Both the position numbers and the translations under genes were made by a program. Under the pieces are notes generated by a model, which was not told the DNA's origin, made no database searches, and saw nothing but the letters and a program-made list of their open reading frames with translations. A stretch of 64,000 bases of DNA, from assembly GCA_009760855.2 (NCBI GenBank), contig WPIO01000003.1, forward strand, positions 7,399,501 through 7,463,500, in the 5' to 3' direction. The stretch is from Cristatella mucedo (taxonomy: Eukaryota; Bryozoa; Phylactolaemata; Cristatellidae). This document shows positions 33,383 through 43,560 of this stretch, piece after piece. How positions within the stretch are numbered: position 1 is the first letter of the stretch; every line of letters starts with the position of its first letter.

Positions 33383-35305
33383 ATGACCCGGATGTTCCAC
33401 GAAGATGACAACGGCAGCCTGCCACTGCTGCCCCTCAGTGCCGCCGGCAGCGGCGGTGGCCTCGACGCAGCGGCCACCGCCGCCGCCGCCGCCACGGCCG
33501 CGAATACGCTGTGCGCGTCGCGCCTCGTCGCCGCGTCGCTCGCGTACCGGCGAGTGCACGGCTACGTCATCGTGCTCTTGTGCGCGCTCGGAATTCTGGC
33601 CAACTTGGCCAACATCGTCGTGCTCACGCGCAAGAAGATGCGCTCGGCCGTCAACTGCCTGCTCGCCGCGCTCGCCGGCGCCGAGCTGGCGCTTATGTGC
33701 GTCTACCTGCCGGTCGGCGTCACGGCCAGCGTGCGCGCGCAGCAGCCGCCGGGGCTGACCTACGTCCGCGCCGACCGCTCTGCTCTCTGCTACGTCCTGT
33801 TCCACGTCAAGTTCGCCATGCTGTGCCACTCGATCGCCGTCTGGGAGACGATCGCCGTCGCCGCTCTCCGCTACGCCCACCTGCGCCACCCGGCGCTCGG
33901 CCGCCTGTGCAGTGCGCCGCGAAACGCCAACGTCGCCACTGCGATCGTCGTGGCAGCGTGCGCCGCGCTCTCGCTGCCCAACTGGCTGAGCGATGGCGTC
34001 GTGGAGGCGCCCGCCGACCTCGACCTGACCGCCTATCCCTACTGCCTGGGCGCCGGCGAGTCGCGCGAGGCTCGCAGCGGCGCGCAGCCTCTGTGGACGA
34101 TCGGACCGAGCGACTGGGCCGCCGCCCACTCGGCGGTGCAGCACGCCAACTACTGGCTGCAATCGGTCGCCGTGCGCCTCCTGCCGGCCGCCACGCTCGC
34201 AGTCCTCACCGCGCTGCTCGTCGGCGCACTTCGCGGCGCCGACGCGCGCCGGCGGCGGCTCGTGCGCTCGCCGGGCGGCGGCGGCTGCGACAAGAGCCGT
34301 CGGCGCCGCGAGGCGGCGGCGGCGGAGCGAAGCCGCTCCACCACGGGCATGCTGCTCGTCGCCGTCGTGCTCGCGCTGTGCGTCGAGGTGCCGCACGGCG
34401 TCTACATAATCGTCATGTTCGCCGACGGCCCGGGCGGCTCGTACGACTCGGCGTACGAGCTCGTGGCCGACTTCGCCGACGTCGCCGCTGTGCTCGCGCA
34501 GGCCCTCACCTTCTTCCTCTACGCGTCCATGAGCGCCCAGTTCCGCCACACGTTCCTCTCGCTGCTCCGCCGCTGCTGCCGCTGCCGCTGCCGCCGCCGC
34601 CGCGAGCGGAGCGCCGCCGACGCGTGGCTGACCGCGCGGCTCCGTAGGCACTCGGTCGATCCGTGCTCAGCCAACGGCGGCGGCGGCCCGATCGTGCATG
34701 GCCCGTTCTCCGACGTTGGCGCGTCGCATCACGGCGCGCCGATCGCCGGTTGTGTGCCCGCCGCCGACCTGGCGGCGGCGGCGGCGGCGGCAAAGGATGA
34801 GGAGGAGGAGCGCCTGCTGGCCGCCGCCACCCGCGCCTCGATCGGCAGCGAGCGCCGAGCGGCGGCGGCGGCTGCTAAGCCGGCAGAGCCGCCGCAGCCG
34901 CCGAGCGGCGCCGCCGCCGGCGTTCGCCGACCGCCCGCGGCAGCCGTCGAGCGACGACGCACGCACGCGCTTCCGCCGAGCTCGCGCGAGCGGCGGCCGC
35001 TCAGTGCGGCGGCGGCGGCGGCAGCGGAGCTCAGTCCGGCGCGCTTCCCGCCGCTCCCGGCGCGGCAGCGGCCGTGCGCGCGGACGACGCGAGGCGCGAC
35101 GGCCGCTCGCCGCTCGCCGCCCGCGCACGCTCGACCCGGCGCCTCCGCGAAATGCTTTCCCGGCCACCGCCGCCAGAGGTCGCTGACGTTGCTTCCGGCT
35201 TCGCTCGGCGGCAGCGGCGGCGGCGGCTCTATTTTGGCAGACGACGTGCCCGCAGCACGGCGCTCCGCTTTCTTCGACTCGTCGCTGCTCGACATGATAA
35301 ATTAA
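33383..35305 (+). CDS. Intronless rhodopsin-class GPCR, myosuppressin/FMRFamide (DMSR)-like
   Basis: 640-residue plasma-membrane receptor in a single frame. After an Ala-rich N-terminus with a possible glycosylation site at N10, the seven helices are: TM1 about 60-82 (GILANLANIVVLTRKKM); TM2 90-112; TM3 136-165 (C136 start, LRY at 162-164); TM4 183-203; TM5 256-284; TM6 320-346 (EVPHG 335-339); TM7 358-382, then SMSAQFRHTF and a Cys-rich CCRCRC patch (398-403) that may be palmitoylated. C221 in loop 2 probably pairs with C136. HGY..., NIVVLTRK, E.P.G and LY..MS.QFR.TF are hallmarks of insect and worm DMSR receptors, which bind RFamide-type peptides. Odd points: E101 replaces the usual TM2 Asp, L162 stands where Asp of DRY is usual, and T376 where Asn is expected in TM7. 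Loop 3 and a 230-residue tail are Ala/Arg/Gly-rich. The ligand is unknown. The start is the first Met; Met4 is an alternative. Confidence 0.88.
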   Translation: MTRMFHEDDNGSLPLLPLSAAGSGGGLDAAATAAAAATAANTLCASRLVAASLAYRRVHGYVIVLLCALGILANLANIVVLTRKKMRSAVNCLLAALAGAELALMCVYLPVGVTASVRAQQPPGLTYVRADRSALCYVLFHVKFAMLCHSIAVWETIAVAALRYAHLRHPALGRLCSAPRNANVATAIVVAACAALSLPNWLSDGVVEAPADLDLTAYPYCLGAGESREARSGAQPLWTIGPSDWAAAHSAVQHANYWLQSVAVRLLPAATLAVLTALLVGALRGADARRRRLVRSPGGGGCDKSRRRREAAAAERSRSTTGMLLVAVVLALCVEVPHGVYIIVMFADGPGGSYDSAYELVADFADVAAVLAQALTFFLYASMSAQFRHTFLSLLRRCCRCRCRRRRERSAADAWLTARLRRHSVDPCSANGGGGPIVHGPFSDVGASHHGAPIAGCVPAADLAAAAAAAKDEEEERLLAAATRASIGSERRAAAAAAKPAEPPQPPSGAAAGVRRPPAAAVERRRTHALPPSSRERRPLSAAAAAAAELSPARFPPLPARQRPCARTTRGATAARRSPPAHARPGASAKCFPGHRRQRSLTLLPASLGGSGGGGSILADDVPAARRSAFFDSSLLDMIN

Positions 35306-35540
35306 GAAAACTGGCGTCACTTCGCCCTGCTTGCGCCTGCAAGACGAGCGGCTGGCTGCGAGCCCTCGGGGACGCAACGGGGCCAATCGGCAGCTGCGAA
35401 CGCGGTTTGCGGTTTCCACGTCCGTTCAGAACTAGGCGCCGCACAAGCAGCGCCTCTTACGGTGCTCGTCTCAGCCACCGCGCGCCAAATACTGGCCATG
35501 ACCTTGTAGCACGGCCAGCGACGAAGGGCGCTCCTTAACC
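35306..35540 (+). other. 3' flank of the receptor gene
   Basis: No AATAAA or ATTAAA signal is visible between the stop codon and the LINE tail at 35541. Polyadenylation may use a variant signal or lie in the LINE-derived sequence. Confidence 0.4.
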
Positions 35541-36098
35541 TTAATAATAATAATAATAATAATATTGCACTTGATAAAGCGCCCTCAGAGAACTTAATCT
35601 CTTTCTAGGCGCTTTACATTTGCTGCAAAGTGATACGCAATAGAATAGTAAGTAAAATCATGCTTGAAAAACAAACAAAATGAATAACATGGTTAGGGGT
35701 TACATGCACTGGGTCAGCATGCAAATGTGGTTAGTGGCAGCATGAACAGTGTCAGCACGCATAAGCACATCGAGGACGAATCACAAGGACCCACTAAATA
35801 CTGTCCTAAATAGGTATGTTTTTAAGTTTCTTTTAAATGTGGTCAGGTCAGGGGATGTTCTGATGCAGGTCGGGAGGGAGTTCCAGGCTGTGGGAGCATA
35901 CGAGCTAAATGCACGGTCTCCAAAGGATTTAAGGTTTGTACGAGGTATTTCTAGACTGTTGGATTCCGAAAAGCGAGTGGTACGATGCTTTGCCTGATGG
36001 GGTAGTATCTCTGAAAGATAGGCTGGAGCCATAGAATGAAGAGACCTAAAAGTGAGCGACAAAACCTTAGCATGTCGAGTCCGCATCCATAATGTAGA
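35541..36098 (-). mobile_element. LINE family A copy, minus strand, 5'-truncated
   Basis: (AAT)n plus the hairpin tail at 35541-35620, a 3' UTR with TGCATGCTGA-type words, then the minus-strand frame 36086-35781 with KVLSLTFRSLHSMAPAYLSE, LKSFGDRAFSSYAPTAWNSL and TTFKRNLKTYLF. It is open for 101 codons to the truncation, so it is one of the younger copies. It lies tail-to-tail with the receptor gene. Confidence 0.88.
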
Positions 36099-36885
36099 CA
36101 GGTCTATTTGACAGCGGCGGACGTTTACGGGCGTTCAACGGCGGCCATAGCGTACGCCGACGGCTCTGCGGGGTCTACACCTCAAACCAGCTCAATTGCC
36201 AATGCAGAGTCTGGTAACTCAACTCCTGCATATCTCATGGCGCTGGCTTTTTTACAAGGCCACGGCCGTAGATTATGGCATAAACGCAAGCTATTGTTAT
36301 TGCCAGCCAAAATCTGGCTGGTTTATCCGGCACGGCCGTTTCACCGCCGCGATTGCGGAGACTTTGCGAGTCTCCGCGAGACTTTGCGAGTCTCCGTGAG
36401 TCTCCGCGCGATTCTGCGCAGAGATTTTCGAAAAGTCACCGACGTGTGCGGCCTTGTGTCGAGACGCCGCTGACGCCACACAGCCTCGATCGCCTCGCCG
36501 CTGGCGCCGCGGCCGTCCGCGGACAAGCGACGCGCCAGCGACCGCGTCGTCGACACCTTCGACGTTCCGCCTCGACGTTCCGGCTCGAGGCGGAACCTCC
36601 TGTCGCATCCAAAGCATCCGACTCGCGGGGGCGGGGCGGTGGAGCCAGTGCCGAATGGATCCCAATGCGAATTTCTCACTCTCCGCGGCGGCGGCGGCGG
36701 CTCGAGAGGCGGCGGCGGCTCGAGGCTCTCGCTCTTCCTCGGCCGAGGAAGGGCGAGAGCCTCGCGCGAGGCTCTCGCGGATCCAGCGCTCGCCGCAGAG
36801 GCGAGCGCTGGATTCGCTGAATTCCGACGAATTCCGGCGCTCCCGGAGCCTCCGCCTTTGGACGCCGCCGCCGTGTAATGTACCG
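36099..36885. repeat. GC-rich block of short direct and inverted repeats
   Basis: Repeated gagactttgcgagtctccg words (36357-36410) are followed by nested palindromes: cctcggccgagg near 36740 inside gctctcgc/gcgagagc arms, gagcctcgcgcgaggctc near 36757-36774, and a 14-bp perfect hairpin at 36781-36813. The frames running through it are not supported as genes. Confidence 0.7.
36781..36813. repeat. 14-bp perfect inverted repeat, 5-nt loop
   Basis: atccagcgctcgcc (36781-36794), loop gcaga, ggcgagcgctggat (36800-36813). Confidence 0.95.
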
Positions 36886-36889
36886 TAAC

Positions 36890-38075
36890 CTACTGTAACT
36901 GTATCTTCGTCTGTAGCTCCACAAAGCCATGAAGACCATGTGGATGTTACACACGAGAGTTGTGTATAGCGCACTCACAGCCTAGGCGGCTTTCGGCACG
37001 CATTCGGTAGCCAACAGACTTCGTCTCACGCAACAAAGAGAAAGTGGGAAGCTTAGCAAAGTCAGGAGAGCAGTTGAAGTAGTGAGTAGCATAGAAGTAG
37101 CAGCTCAGGACCGGTGAAAAGGATGAGCCATAGTCGGCAGCTGGAGAGTAGTCGTCGTTGCATAAGAGTTGTGGAAGCGAATTCCACAGCCTAAGATCCG
37201 CAGAGCTAAAGCTTGTGTCGCCAACGGTCTTTAAGCGCAGGAATGGAACAGCCAACTTATTGTCCATACAGGACCTGGGGGCTTGAGGAGGCTGGAACTG
37301 GTGCAGCAGTTCAGCTAGGTATGGAGGAGCCAAGCCGTGGCGGGTCTTGTGGGTCAGCTTAAGAACTTTGCTCTGTGTTCGTTGATCAACCGTCAGCCAT
37401 CCTAGCTCTTTTAGCAAAGGAGACATTTGGTTAAACCTCTGGGACTTGAAAACTAGCCTTACAGCCATATTCATAGCCAGCTGCAGTGGCCTAGTTGCTT
37501 TCTTTGATAGCCCGGTCAAAAGGGAATTACAATAATCAAGCTGAGACAGAACTAAAAACCTAGTTAAATTTTTTGCAAGCCACCGTGGAAGAGAGCTCCT
37601 AATTTTAGATAGGGATTGGACGTGATGGCTAGCTGCAGAAGCAGTCTTCTGAATGAAGCTTTGAAAATTTTGGCAGCTGTCGAAAACAGCACCTAAATTT
37701 CGAACACGTGGTGATGGTCGCACAACAGCATCACCTATTTGAAGACCAAAGCCTTTTAATCCAGCAACACGCTTAGGGTTTCCTATGAGCAGCAGTTTGG
37801 TTTTAACGTCATTTAGTTTCAAGAAGTTTTCCAACATCCAGGATCAAATGTCGGCTAGGCAAGCATTCAGTTTATTAGTTGCTGCAGTAGATATCGACGG
37901 TTTTAATTACGAATTAACTTAATTTAATTTAATTTAATTTAATTTAATTTAATTTAATTTGATTTAATTACGAATACAGCTGAGTAGTGTCAGCATAAAA
38001 GTGATATCCTATTCCATGGGCCTTAATCGCTATTTTCCCAGAGGTTGAGTATAAATGGAGAACAACAAGGGACCG
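36890..38075 (-). mobile_element. LINE family B copy, minus strand, 3' part (right side split by SINE1)
   Basis: The minus-strand frame 37837-36947 is open for 296 codons: MLENFLKLNDVKTKLLLIG, RVRNLGAVFDS, KNLTRFLVLSQLDYCNSLL, LGWLTVDQRTQSKVLKL, LAPPYLAELLHQFQ and LRLWNSLPQLL. Upstream, after stops, GYHFYADTTQLYS (about 38010-37980) is the catalytic box with Thr replacing the second Asp, and LGPLLFSIYTQPLG (about 38072-38035) precedes it. A (TTTAA)n run (about 37918-37962) sits between. It continues at 38249 beyond a SINE. Confidence 0.9.
37918..37962. repeat. (TTTAA)n microsatellite inside LINE
   Basis: About nine aattt units inside the RT region of the family B copy. Confidence 0.95.
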
Positions 38076-38248
38076 AGTAATGGCTCACTAGGTAAGGCGC
38101 TTGCTTTTCACGACCTCTGCTCTGAGGTCGTGGGTTCGAATCCTGCGGTGGGCGATCCTTTATCGCTACTGCGAGCGGTGGTGATAGCCGTAAAAGCTCT
38201 TCTATCGCTATACAAAAAGAGGCTGTTAAATCAGCTAGTGTTTTTTTT
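38076..38248 (+). mobile_element. SINE1 copy inserted in the LINE RT core
   Basis: Full SINE1: A box gtaatggctcactaggtaagg, hairpin cacgacctc/gaggtcgtg, B box gggttcgaatcc, body atcgctactgcgagcggtggtgatag, tail gaggctgttaaatcagctag and a T run. It interrupts the LINE exactly within the GSVLGP codons: LINE sequence ending GS(V) lies on one side, and LGPLLF resumes on the other. Confidence 0.9.
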
Positions 38249-38775
38249 ACAGACCCTTAAGGGACTCTACACGTGACCCGTCTCGTGTGTGAGACCTGAC
38301 CCCCACATGATACGGATTGAACACGATCAGTCAAGTACGATTTAAACCACACTAGTGCCTCGTCTGCCAAACTGATCGTTGTTCTAAATCGTTTAAGTAG
38401 AACATCGTGATCAATAGTGTTGGATGCAGCTAACAGATCTAGCAGCTCTATGGCAGTGACTTTTCTGCCATCGTTGCTGCATAGGATGTTATTGGTAAAG
38501 CGTAAGAAAGTAGTTTCAGTGGAGTGCGACCTCTTGAACCTCAATTGAAATGCTTCTGAAATTTCATTCTTTTCAATATGTTCAACCAGCTTCTTAGCGA
38601 CAATTTTTCAAGAATCTTTGACAAGTAAGGAAGAAGGGAAACTGGGTGACAATTTGCGAAGACCTCTGTATCTAATCCAGCCTTTTTAAGTATGGGTCAA
38701 ACTATTGCCGATTTGAAAGACTTGGGTAAGACCCCTTCTACCAAAGAAGCATTGCAAATCTCGCTTATGGCAGGC
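38249..38775 (-). mobile_element. LINE family B copy, minus strand, RT core (other side of the SINE)
   Basis: The minus-strand frame 38544-38257 reads FKRSHSTETTFLRFTNNILC, ELLDLLAASNTIDHDVLLKR and ALVWFKSYLTDRVQSVS: the RT palm with the first catalytic-block Asp in LLDL. Further up, sequence near 38690-38590 shows weak LNSLPVFLLTCQRF-like similarity. This is the same element as 36890-38075. Confidence 0.85.
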
Positions 38776-39404
38776 CCTTCTCGCAAGCGAGGTCGTCAAT
38801 ACAACTCGCCAGCCACTCGCGAGGGCATCCGCTTCTTCGCGAGTGGCTGCGGCAGGCGCGCCGCGCGCGGGCTCTCGCGCGCTTTTTACGCGCGCGCGCG
38901 AGAGAGCGCTCCCGCTGCTAGCTAGCGACGACGCGAGCGAGGATCAAAAAGGAGGAGCAACTGTAGCGCGCGTTACTGCCGAGCAGCTTGCAAGCTTGCC
39001 GCGCGCGCCACGTTGCATTCCACTCGGCGGCGGCGGCGGCGGCGGCGGCGGCTCGCAACTTTTATCGTGCTCCGCTGCCTCGGAAGTCTCCCGCGCACTT
39101 CTTTGATGGGTAGTTTATGGCCACCGTGCGATTACGAGCGGCGGTTATGGCCAGGCGTACGCGTTTCAACTAGTCCGGCAGGAAGCGAGAGGAGATAGCC
39201 CGGCTGGTAGATAGGCGACGTTATTTTGAGACTCGGCGACTCTTGGCTGTACTTCGACGGCGAGCGCTCTGAGAGCGGTCGGGCATCGCGCGCGCGTCAA
39301 AGCGGCACATCGTCTCTCGCGGACCTCGTGCACCTTCGTTTGCGTCTGTTTCGAAAGTTTTTTGCTACGCAGTCATGAATTCGGGAACGGAATCCTTGAG
39401 CAAA
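38776..39404. repeat. GC-rich block with inverted repeats
   Basis: cagccactcgcga near 38810 pairs with tcgcgagtggctg near 38837. gctctcgcgcgc near 38870 pairs with gcgcgcgcgagagagc near 38890. A GGC run lies at 39027-39052. It adjoins the RT core of the LINE abruptly, as if inserted. No gene supported. Confidence 0.65.
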
Positions 39405-39479
39405 TCTCGCAGCTGCCGCGGCTGGAATGTTGCGGCACAGCTGCGAGACTCTCGCCCATTCGAGAGCCGCAACATTCCA
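39405..39479. repeat. Two interlocking perfect inverted repeats
   Basis: tctcgcagctg (39405-39415) pairs with cagctgcgaga (39438-39448). tggaatgttgcggc (39423-39436), in the loop of the first, pairs with gccgcaacattcca (39466-39479) outside it. The topology is that of an H-type pseudoknot rather than a nested hairpin. Confidence 0.9.
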
Positions 39480-39667
39480 AGACTGCCCGATGCAGCGGAG
39501 TACATGCCACACATGTAGGGTTTCCGAAAATTTTCCGAAAATCTTTTTAATATATCTTTCGTGATCAGCTCTGAATCAATTAAGTTTTATTTCTTATAAT
39601 AATATTTCAAGAATAGAAGTACATTAAGCGACGCGTCAGAGAGAGTCTATCTTAATTTTTTGTACAG

Positions 39668-41030
39668 AATAATAATAACACGCTTAATATCGCGCTCTCA
39701 GAGAACTCGGTCTCTGTCTAGTCACTTTGCATGCGCTGCAAATGAAGCACCATGGAAAGGTTAGTGGAAGCATGCTCAATAAACAACAAGAATATCATGG
39801 CTAGGGGATGACATGCACAGGGTCAGCATGCAAGTATGGTTAGTGGTAGCATGCAACAGTGTCAGCACGCATAAGCACATGAAGGACGAGTCACACGGAC
39901 CCACTAAATGCTGTCCTAAATAGGTGCGCTTTTAGTTTCTTTTTAAATGTGGTCAAGTCAGGAGATGCCATGACGCAGGTCAGGAGTGAGTTCCAGGCTT
40001 TCGGAGCATACGAACTAAAGGCACGGTCTCACAAAGGATTTGAGGTCCGTACGAGGTACTTGTAGACAATTACATTCCTAAAAGGGGTTGTACGATACTT
40101 ACTCTGGTGGGGAAGTAGTTCTGAAAGGTAGGCTGGAGCCAGAGAATCAAAGGACCTAAAAGTGAGTGACAGAACCTTGAAGTCAATAGGCTGCTTGACT
40201 GGTAGCCAGTGCAGGTCAGAGAGAAGTGGTGTGATGTGGCAAGTGTGACGCTCACGACAGACAATCCTAGTCGCATAGTTTTGCACCAGCTGTAAGTGCC
40301 TGATTGCACGGGCCGGTAGAGCAGCAAGCATTGAGTTACACAAGTCAAGACGGGCTGTCACAATTGCATTTACCGATTTAGATGTGATATCCCTACCTAA
40401 GCAAGCCCGAATTTAGTAATTTTATGTAGCTTAAAGTAGGCAGACTTGACAGTGGAGCTAATGTGGCCGTCAAGTGAGAGGTCACTTTGGAACATGACAC
40501 CTAGATTTCGTGCAGATTCAGCAGGAGATATGCTGGCAGAGCCAATTTTGAGCGTTATCCTTTCCAATTTTTCAATCACGCTTGGCTTTCCCGTAACTAG
40601 TAAGTTGGTCTTATCATCATTCAATTTAAGAAATTGTTCTGCCATCCATGTGTGGGTGTCATCAATACCTGTAGTAAGGAAGCTTAGAGACATCAACGAG
40701 CTGGATGGTTGGGAGGGATCAAAGCAAAGGTAGAACTGAGTGTCATCCGCATAGAAGTGAAAGCCTAGATTGTGCTTGGCAATCACATCGGCAAGAGGGA
40801 GAGTATAAACCATGAAAATAGCGGCACCAATCACAGAGCCATAATTTACCCCATACTTCAGAGGCTCCTCAGATGATCTTTGTACATTCACATAAATACT
40901 CTGGAAGCCCCCACTGAGATAGGACTTGAGCCATTTGAAATTTTCACGTGCCCTGTGACTGCAATTGACGAACCATCCTTTTGAAGCAACAAATTCATTC
41001 ATCTTAAAGAGACAATTTCACACGTTCAGC
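39668..41030 (-). mobile_element. LINE family A copy, minus strand, long
   Basis: On the minus strand, frame 41002-40397 (201 codons) gives WLKSYLSGGFQSIYVNVQ, LKYGVNYGSVIGAAIFMVYT (the GVPQGSVLGP region, altered), [13 protein letters not shown] (intact YADD), WMAEQFLKLNDDKTNLLV and SARNLGVMFQSDLSLDGH. After a stop, frame 40361-40029 has MTARLDLCNSMLAALPA and LHWLPVKQPIDFKVLSLTF. The 3' UTR and hairpin tail lie at 39668-39760. Broken by a few stops only. Confidence 0.9.
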
Positions 41031-41039
41031 ATCATTTGA

Positions 41040-41640
41040 CTGCAGTTCGACGACAACCTCTACATCATTGACTTCAAATGGACGAGACGCTAGATTTTCC
41101 GAAAAAGTTACCGTAGTTTTTGACTGGGCGACAGATGGATCTTTGAAACTGCGCAAGACGTTCACGGCATTCTTTTTCAATCTCTTCTTCAGCGCGACAC
41201 TTCAAATTTTCCATGATCTTAGTACTAATGTCATTATTCAGGTTAGAGAGCTTTTTGAATATGAATTCTAAAATTGTGTCATCGCTCATTAACGTCGCGT
41301 CTTCTTGACTTAGATTCTCAACAGCAATTTACACAGGTTCAATTGCCTTCGGAAGAGTGTTGATAGCGTCACAATCCGATGTCTTAATCATTTCCTTTAG
41401 GGCGCCTTATCAAGTGCATTATTATTATTGTTATTTCCAGCGCTTTGAGTTCAGTTAGTGTCCGGCGAATGGCGACTTCTGTCTTTACTAGTGGCTCTGA
41501 CATTGTTGGGATAAATTTCCAGCGCATCTTCGCGTCATGATGCAGTTCAATCTCGCGTCCGAACTCAGCTATTACTTCGAGAGCAATTTGCAGTAAGAGA
41601 AAACTCGTTGGCATAAGGAGGCCGTCGGTTAAAGAAGAAT
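41040..41640 (-). pseudogene. hAT (BED-type) transposase relic, minus strand
   Basis: Minus strand: EIELHHDAKMRWKFIP, EPLVKTEVAIRRTLTELKAL (about 41550-41440), then past an inserted LINE tail IAVENLSQEDATLMSDD and TILEFIFKKLSNL (about 41335-41230), and CRAEEEIEKECRERLA. This resembles the part of hAT transposases with a TRWNS block followed by an A...LS..DATL segment and a helical L..FIL..L region. That is recognition from memory of the family pattern. No catalytic residues or C-terminal dimerisation block were seen. Confidence 0.5.
41393..41440 (+). mobile_element. LINE family A tail micro-fragment
   Basis: tttagggcgccttatcaagtgc followed by (ATT)n is the last 40-odd bases of family A, embedded in the hAT relic. 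Confidence 0.55.
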
Positions 41641-41797
41641 TAGAATGGAAACCGTTGAGGCTCCTGAGCGAACAGAAGCCGAGCTCAACTTAAATACAGA
41701 CACAGGAACTCTAGAGACAACTGTGTCAGGCAATATTGCCCCTTTGGTGGTGGCGCAAGTAGCTTTCTCGTAACCATCTCGTCTGATGATCTTTCGC

Positions 41798-41915
<118 letters not shown>

Positions 41916-42539
41916 GGCTGCTTGGAACGTTGTCTACTGCGCAAAGTATGCTGAATACTACATTATTATACTGGATTCCTTACCGGATGTCAGCCACCAC
42001 GAGCAAATGAGAAGGACTCTTCGTTTTGCGAAACTTCGGAGAGAACACGGTAACGATTAAAGAGTCCTTTGTGGGGTTTTTTAAAAGTGGCTGACACAAG
42101 TAGAGCCGGACTTTTTTGAGTCACTCTTAGAGAAGCTCGCTCAGTTTGGGCTGAACCTGATTGGTTGCAAAGGCTTATGATGATGGCAGCAACATGAAAG
42201 GCAAATACTTCTGGTGTTAAAGCTTAAACGGCTTCTAAAGATGAGCCCGCGAGCATTCTAGTCGCCTTTCACCAATCACAGACTCGTGTTGTGTGTGTTG
42301 CAGTGTGTTGTGTTGGTAACGGCCAGCGTCCTTCTTTGGTTACTTGCAGCGTTTGTGTTAATGTTTTCGGCATCAACTTCTACGTGGAATACTTTCAAAG
42401 AGTTGTGTTCCATTACTGTGAAATATCAATCAATTGCACTCTCTAAAAGCAAATGTTTTAGTTTAAAAGTGCTTCGATTTCCAAATCAAAGACACAACAT
42501 AGCTCTGTTAAGTATTTAAGATGCTTTTAAAGAGTACTG

Positions 42540-42688
42540 CCTGATTTAACAGCCTCTTTTTTACAGCAGCAGAAGAGCCTTAAAGTGTATCACCACCGCT
42601 TTCAGTGGCAATAAAGGATCGCCCACCCCAGGATGGATCCACGACCTCGGGACCGAGGTCGCGAAAAGCAACCGCCAAGACAAAGGCT
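42540..42688 (-). mobile_element. SINE1 copy, minus strand, in hAT relic
   Basis: Tail complement ctgatttaacagcctctttt, body caccaccgctttcagtgg, cgatcc-complement aaggatcgccc, then the arm gacctcggga/ccgaggtcgcg and cttttcgc complement, ending near the A box. Confidence 0.85.
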
Positions 42689-43073
42689 CCAACGCACACT
42701 CTGAGGCGAATGTGCCAGCAGAAGAAATTTCTCCTTTCCGCTTCCTTCTAACATGGCACAACCTGCAATTTGATATCAATTAGGTCAGCGAGATACTCCA
42801 GGAAGAAAACGTGCGAATTGATTATGTCACCCATGAGCGCATAAAAGCCACGTAGTGCTTGGTACACAGAAAAAGTGACACTCTCTTTCCATCAGCGGTT
42901 GACGTAGCAACAAACCTATTCGAACAGCAAGTCATAACAGCGGAGACGCCAGCTGAGAAGTGCCAGCGCTCGCCGCACGGGTTTGGATGTGGAGATCGAG
43001 ACGACCCTCTCTGAAAATGCTTTGCACAAATTCAAAGTGCATTGCCTCGTTCATGCAATCGACGTCACTTTTG

Positions 43074-43074
<1 letters not shown>

Positions 43075-43154
<80 letters not shown>
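43075..43154. repeat. (CT)n microsatellite in hAT relic
   Basis: About 80 bp of uninterrupted CT between hAT transposase blocks. Confidence 0.97.
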
Positions 43155-43161
<7 letters not shown>

Positions 43162-43560
43162 CGGTTGGCCATGTTGAGCATGTGACATCTTCGAATTCCT
43201 ATATTACATTCTTTCGCTGAAACATTAGGAAAATCAGAAGCTAATGGAACATTGTGCAAGGTCAAATTTTCATAGTGGACATCAAGAAGGCGGAGCTGGC
43301 AGATGAGTTACTGTCACTTTTACGTGTACTTTCACTTGAGTGCAGGATAGTTCGTGATGTGTTACATTATATTCTGAAATCCTGCCTATCAAAGGTTTTA
43401 CCGAACGTGAAGGTTGCTTTAAGAATTATCCTTGTAATGCTAGTCGCATTGCAAACGGAGAGCACAGTTTCTTGTTTTCTAAATAAATTGATGCTTATCA
43501 AATACTATTTACTCTCAACAATGCCGCAGTAGAGACTTTGTGGATGATCAATAATCTATT

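Larger units (their letters stand above)
41930..43560 (+). pseudogene. hAT (ZMYM/TTF-type) transposase relic, plus strand
   Basis: In order: AKYAEYYIIILDSLPDVSHH and EQM (about 41945-42010), the region of the first catalytic Asp; KESFVGFF (about 42060-42085); YDDGSNMKGKYF (about 42178-42215), the YDNGSNM block; an MFSASTSTWNTFKEL segment (42361-42405); and at the C-terminus LPNVKVALRIILVMLVALQT with LMLIKYYLLSTMPQ (about 43400-43530), the hAT dimerisation domain. Stops, frameshifts, a SINE1 (42540-42688) and a CT repeat (43075-43154) interrupt it. No terminal inverted repeats were identified. Confidence 0.75.

Noticed and set aside
33511-34647. 378-codon open frame in another plus-strand frame across the receptor
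   Set aside because: Arg/Ala/Pro-rich shadow of the receptor gene, which alone shows seven membrane helices and family motifs.
33182-34651. 489-codon open frame on the minus strand
   Set aside because: It is antisense to the receptor gene, and its Arg/Ala/Gly/His-rich content comes from the GC-rich codons on the other strand. No domain.
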